Made by a program: the position numbers and the translations under genes | The notes under the pieces: generated by a model | The model's database searches: none | What the model saw: only the letters and a program-made list of their open reading frames with translations | Told to the model about the DNA's origin: nothing | Source: Haloarculaceae archaeon | Lineage (GTDB): Archaea; Halobacteriota; Halobacteria; Halobacteriales; Haloarculaceae | Length of the DNA stretch: 9,133 nucleotides | Assembly: GCA_018609945.1 (NCBI GenBank) | Contig: JAHENO010000178.1 | Coordinates: 1 to 9,133, forward strand | Direction: 5' to 3' | Shown here: positions 7,701 to 9,133 of the stretch, piece by piece | How the letters are laid out: each line of letters opens with the position of its first letter | Position numbering within the stretch: position 1 is the first letter of the stretch

Positions 7701-7806
7701 AGAGGGCGTCGACGAGGTCGGGCCTGGCCACCCCCGCACCGCGGTAGTCGTAGTTCGATGCGGCGTCCGTCGCAGGGTCAGCGGCACCGTCGTGATCCGT
7801 TCCCAT
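4759..7806 (-). CDS. FAD-binding and Fe-S-binding D-2-hydroxyacid dehydrogenase (GlcD-GlcF-like fusion, YdiJ type)
   Basis: This 1015-residue single chain joins a GlcD-like flavoprotein to a GlcF-like Fe-S part, close in length and order to E. coli YdiJ, a D-2-hydroxyglutarate dehydrogenase. The PCMH FAD domain (about 55-295) has PRGGGTSLAGQS (92-103), NNSTGAHSLQYGKT (169-182) and AGSEGTLAIVTE (274-285). The C-terminal FAD-oxidase domain (about 295-560) carries the likely metal and active-site residues His475 and His482 (H-x6-H) and Glu519-His520 in SGEHGDGR. The Fe-S part has Cys605/608/611/623-Pro, then Cys668/671/674/678-Pro for a ferredoxin-type 4Fe-4S cluster, followed by CCG-like elements HGHCHQKST (909-917) and CCGMSGSFGYE (941-951). 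It probably passes electrons to a membrane carrier; no signal peptide or membrane segment is seen. D-lactate, glycolate or D-2-hydroxyglutarate are all possible substrates. A TATA-like box stands about 39 nt before the ATG. Confidence 0.92.
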   Translation of the reverse strand: MGTDHDGAADPATDAASNYDYRGAGVARPDLVDALSERVEGEVRFDEYSRQLYATDASIYEVTPIGVVFPQSTGDVASVVGYCADHGIPVLPRGGGTSLAGQSVNEAVVLDFTHHMDAVVETGPDERRARAQPGVRLGDLNAALADHGLKFAPDPAWGDKSVLGGAIGNNSTGAHSLQYGKTDAYVEECEVVLADGTVTTFGKCTREQLRERADPDGDLEARIYAQIDRILDEEADEIESRYPDLKRNVSGYNLDWVVESVREDGTLNLASLLAGSEGTLAIVTEAEISLEPIPETKSMALLAYEDLLEAMEDVAPILEHDPAALEVLDDVLVELARETAEFEDVVSMLPDGTRAVLLVEFYADSEAAGRAKVGDLLADRVPAVDPGSDPTGDPVETDAETVAFDAMEAHDAETRAKFWKLRKSGLPILLSRTTDEKHIAFVEDTAVPPENLPAYVSDFQDLLDEHGTFASFYAHAGPGVLHIRPLVNTKTFEGVERMEAIADDVTDLVVEYGGSVSGEHGDGRARTQWNRKLYGEAVWETFRDLKTAFDPQWLLNPGQVVYREAEPTDMTENLRFDPEYEFDPGFDTALEWDNDNGMAGMVELCHGCGGCRGPQETTGGVMCPTYRAAQEEITATRGRANMLRQAMSGDLPDDPTDEEFMQEVLDLCIGCKGCMKDCPSEVDLAKLKAEVTHAHHREHGSSLRDRLFANVDTLARFGSSLAPLSNAIPKLPGAGYLMEKTVGIASQRSVPEFRRETLTDWFAGRGPRVAESEAEQRAVLFPDTYTNYMHPEVGKSAVRVLEAAGVRVKLAERTDSGRPAHSKGFLDKSRETARANVSALAPEIEQGWDLVLVEPSDAVMVQHDYLDLLSGIEVERLAGNAYGVCEYLDRFGLDADIDWETPSTALTYHGHCHQKSTKKDHHAVAVLRRAGYEVDPLDSTCCGMSGSFGYEAEHFSMSQAIGRLLFDQIRDSGGEEVVAPGTSCRTQLGDWEGTEGEPPHPIQKLAAALPSDHDD

Positions 7807-7840
7807 GCCTGGGTGCGTGGGTTTCCATTGCGACCAGACC

Positions 7841-7849
7841 GACTAAAAC
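7841..7849 (-). promoter_or_regulatory. TATA-like box of the flavoprotein gene
   Basis: The minus strand reads GTTTTAGTC in the 75-bp gap after the GNAT gene, centred about 39 nt upstream of the ATG at 7806, predicting a leader of about 14 nt. Just upstream, 7858-7875 forms a weak inverted repeat (CCCGG, 8-nt loop, CCGGG) after the GNAT stop, which with the T4 run might help end that transcript. Confidence 0.4.
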
Positions 7850-7881
7850 GGTTCCATCCCGGTGCTTCGGCCGGGTCGGAC

Positions 7882-8655
7882 CTACAGGTCCTGGACGACC
7901 CGGAGTTCCGCTGCGTTGCTTCCGCAGGATTCGACGTGCCACCCGTGTTTCCGGAGAAACTGGTAGGCGTCGTCGTCGCCGGCAGGGATCTGCTGGAAGA
8001 CCCGGCAGTGCTCCCGCGTCGGGGCGCTATCGAGCGTGTACTGGAGGAGGCGACTGCCGATTCCTTCCCCACGCGATCCCTCGGCGATTCCACCGGCGAG
8101 TTCGGCCTGATCGTCGCTGATCTCGGGCACAGTCGCGACGTGTGCCCAGCCACGGACGCGGCCGTCGACTGTGGCGACGTAGACGACACGGCCGGTGTCG
8201 CCGTCCCATCGGTGGAGCTGCCCGTCGGCGACTATCTCGCGTGCCACGGAATCGAGGGCACCCCGCCGCTGGCCGCCGGCGATCGACCTGATGAGGTCGA
8301 GGAGCCGTCTGAAATCACCGCCTCGCGCCGGCCGGAGCGTGAGTGTCGACCCGCGGAGAGAGGCCGATTCGGGGTCCCCGAGCAGTGCTGGATCGACGTC
8401 TGCGTCGACGGTTTCCTGCGCCACGTCGAGGACACCTTCCCGACCCAGTACTGCCAGCACCTGCTGGAATTGTCGCCCGTCGTAAGGATAGAGATCCCCC
8501 TGGAGGCCCGCAATGGGGAGGGGGCCGTGGTCAGCGACGTGGCTGTAGACGCGCCCACGCTCGTGCGCCAGTGGCTGCTCGTCCCGCAGACTCGCTGGTC
8601 CGTTCGTACCCTGGTCGTCGACCACTCGTGCCCTCCGGTGTGGTGCTGTCACCAT
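7882..8655 (-). CDS. GNAT family N-acetyltransferase with probable N-terminal winged-helix-like domain
   Basis: The protein has 257 residues from the ATG at 8655. The C-terminal part (about 105-257) is a GNAT acetyltransferase fold that would use acetyl-CoA to acetylate an amine or protein. LTLRPARGGDFRRLLDLI (105-122) is the usual first strand and helix, VVYVATVDGRVRGWAHV (157-173) the central strands, AELAGGIAEGSRGEGIG (184-200) the acetyl-CoA site with the R-G-x-G-x-G loop, and AYQFLRKHGWHVES (230-243) the closing helix-strand. The N-terminal part (about 31-80, with RVYSHVADHG and FQQVLAVLGREGVLDV) looks like a small winged helix. That is pattern recognition only, and the substrate is unknown. 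The frame stays open upstream to 8793, but I chose 8655: the TATA-like CTTAAGAG lies about 22 nt upstream, and the longer form would add 46 poorly haloarchaeal residues and overlap the next gene's end. Confidence 0.85.
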   Translation of the reverse strand: MVTAPHRRARVVDDQGTNGPASLRDEQPLAHERGRVYSHVADHGPLPIAGLQGDLYPYDGRQFQQVLAVLGREGVLDVAQETVDADVDPALLGDPESASLRGSTLTLRPARGGDFRRLLDLIRSIAGGQRRGALDSVAREIVADGQLHRWDGDTGRVVYVATVDGRVRGWAHVATVPEISDDQAELAGGIAEGSRGEGIGSRLLQYTLDSAPTREHCRVFQQIPAGDDDAYQFLRKHGWHVESCGSNAAELRVVQDL

Positions 8656-8672
8656 CGTTACGGGCCGAACCC

Positions 8673-8680
8673 TCTTAAGC
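8673..8680 (-). promoter_or_regulatory. TATA-like box of the GNAT gene
   Basis: The minus strand reads GCTTAAGA, about 22 nt upstream of the ATG at 8655, consistent with a leaderless or near-leaderless transcript. It helps decide the GNAT start. An 8-bp palindrome AGCATGCT (8694-8701) lies about 15 nt further upstream and could be a regulatory site or chance. Confidence 0.4.
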
Positions 8681-8722
8681 GATGAGGTGTGTGAGCATGC
8701 TACAGGGTAGTCGTTCCACGCT

Positions 8723-8742
8723 GTGCTCGCCCGGAGGAGCAC
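8723..8742 (-). terminator. Hairpin directly after the nucleotidyltransferase stop
   Basis: GTGCTC and GAGCAC form a 6-bp GC-rich stem with an 8-nt loop, beginning 1 nt after the stop codon of the upstream gene in the minus direction. No T-run follows, so it is not a classic terminator. It could protect the 3' end or pause transcription. Confidence 0.28.
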
Positions 8743-8743
8743 G

Positions 8744-9133
8744 TCAGGACTGATCGGGAAGGTCTCCCCGCCGGTCGATATCCTGTCGGACACCCGGATC
8801 GTCGACCGGGACGAGCGTGCCGACGTCGTCGATGATGTCCCGCCCGCCCCGGTCGCCGCTGACGTCGGCGAGCGCGTCGAAATGCTGGCTGTCGAACAGG
8901 ACGGGGTTCCCGCGAGTGCCCTCGTAGGACGGAGCCAGAACCGACCCGGCGTCCCCCAGGTAGGCGTTCACCAGCGTCTCGATGGTCTCGCGGTCGACGT
9001 GGGGCATGTCACCCAGCGCAAAGAGGGCGGCGTCCCACCCCCGGTCGCGGGCCGTAGCGACGCCGACGGCGACGGACGTGCTCTGTCCCTCGGCGTAGTT
9101 CTCGTTGTGCCGGACCGTGATGTCGAGGTCGGC
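8744..9133 (-). CDS. MocA/MobA-like nucleotidyltransferase, C-terminal part, cut by the window edge
   Basis: The last 129 residues are present; the N-terminus with the nucleotide-binding LAGGxxxRxG loop lies beyond 9133. The family transfers CMP or GMP from a nucleoside triphosphate to molybdopterin (MocA, MobA) or a related acceptor in the cytosol. Visible features, numbered from the window edge, are EGQSTSVAVGV (15-25), typical of MocA-like proteins; ALGDMPHVDRE (39-49) with the metal-binding Asp42; RGNPVLF (74-80); GDRGGRDII (93-101); and VPVDDPGVRQDIDRRGDL (108-125), the usual C-terminal strand and DID motif. GQS followed by GDMP suits the cytidylyltransferase MocA branch better than MobA, but the specificity residues are mostly off the edge. 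No molybdoenzyme gene is in view. An internal ATG at 9007 lies inside the GDMP motif and cannot be the start. Confidence 0.85.
   Translation of the reverse strand, partial: ADLDITVRHNENYAEGQSTSVAVGVATARDRGWDAALFALGDMPHVDRETIETLVNAYLGDAGSVLAPSYEGTRGNPVLFDSQHFDALADVSGDRGGRDIIDDVGTLVPVDDPGVRQDIDRRGDLPDQS

Noticed and set aside
7129..8685. Plus-strand open frame of 518 codons spanning two genes and a gap
   Set aside because: It crosses the flavoprotein gene, the intergenic promoter and the GNAT gene in antisense; composition and lack of domains mark it as a shadow.
8656..8793. Upstream 46-codon extension of the GNAT gene
   Set aside because: It would overlap the end of the nucleotidyltransferase gene, translates to a non-acidic, domain-free segment, and would place the TATA-like box at 8673-8680 inside the gene.
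1..9133. CRISPR array, tRNA/rRNA gene, transposase, toxin-antitoxin or defence genes
   Set aside because: I saw no regularly spaced repeats, cloverleaf-like segments, transposase motifs or toxin-antitoxin gene pairs. The window reads as ordinary core metabolic chromosome.

Overview
The window looks like a 9.1 kb piece of a halophilic archaeal (class Halobacteria) chromosome. GC content is high and the predicted proteins are rich in Asp and Glu and poor in Lys. Promoters look archaeal, with T/A-rich TATA-like boxes about 22-31 nt upstream of start codons and no obvious Shine-Dalgarno sites. The species cannot be named from the sequence.

All six convincing genes lie on the minus strand, so transcription runs from high to low coordinates. 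In that order they are: the C-terminal part of a MocA/MobA-like nucleotidyltransferase (8744 to the window edge); a GNAT acetyltransferase with a probable N-terminal winged helix (7882-8655); a 1015-residue FAD plus Fe-S D-2-hydroxyacid dehydrogenase fusion (4759-7806); a full-length bacterial-type phosphoenolpyruvate carboxylase, Ppc (1854-4544); an Ldh/type-2 malate dehydrogenase family oxidoreductase (665-1771); and the N-terminal 117 residues of a thiamine-diphosphate 2-oxoacid (pyruvate-type) dehydrogenase E1 alpha subunit (1-353). Gaps of 75-311 bp separate the genes. Four of these gaps hold a TATA-like element at a fitting distance from the downstream start, so mostly independent, often leaderless transcription is more likely than one operon.

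Four adjacent genes act around the pyruvate/PEP node. The flavoprotein would oxidise a D-2-hydroxyacid such as D-lactate or D-2-hydroxyglutarate. Ppc turns PEP into oxaloacetate. The Ldh-family enzyme would interconvert a 2-hydroxyacid and a 2-oxoacid using NAD(P). E1 alpha starts oxidative decarboxylation of a 2-oxoacid. That they form a functional group is inference from position and family.

The least ordinary DNA is the 311-bp gap at 354-664, upstream of E1 alpha. It holds two TATA-like boxes, a 9-bp tandem repeat directly upstream of the second box, a perfect 24-bp palindrome where transcription from that box should begin, and a possible leaderless 35-codon reading frame that ends 2 nt before the palindrome. 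The gap at 4545-4758 contains a 120-bp stretch of only about 33% GC. I found no CRISPR array, tRNA, rRNA, insertion sequence or defence gene, and no clear evidence of a new multi-gene system. The 354-664 leader region is the best candidate for something undescribed.
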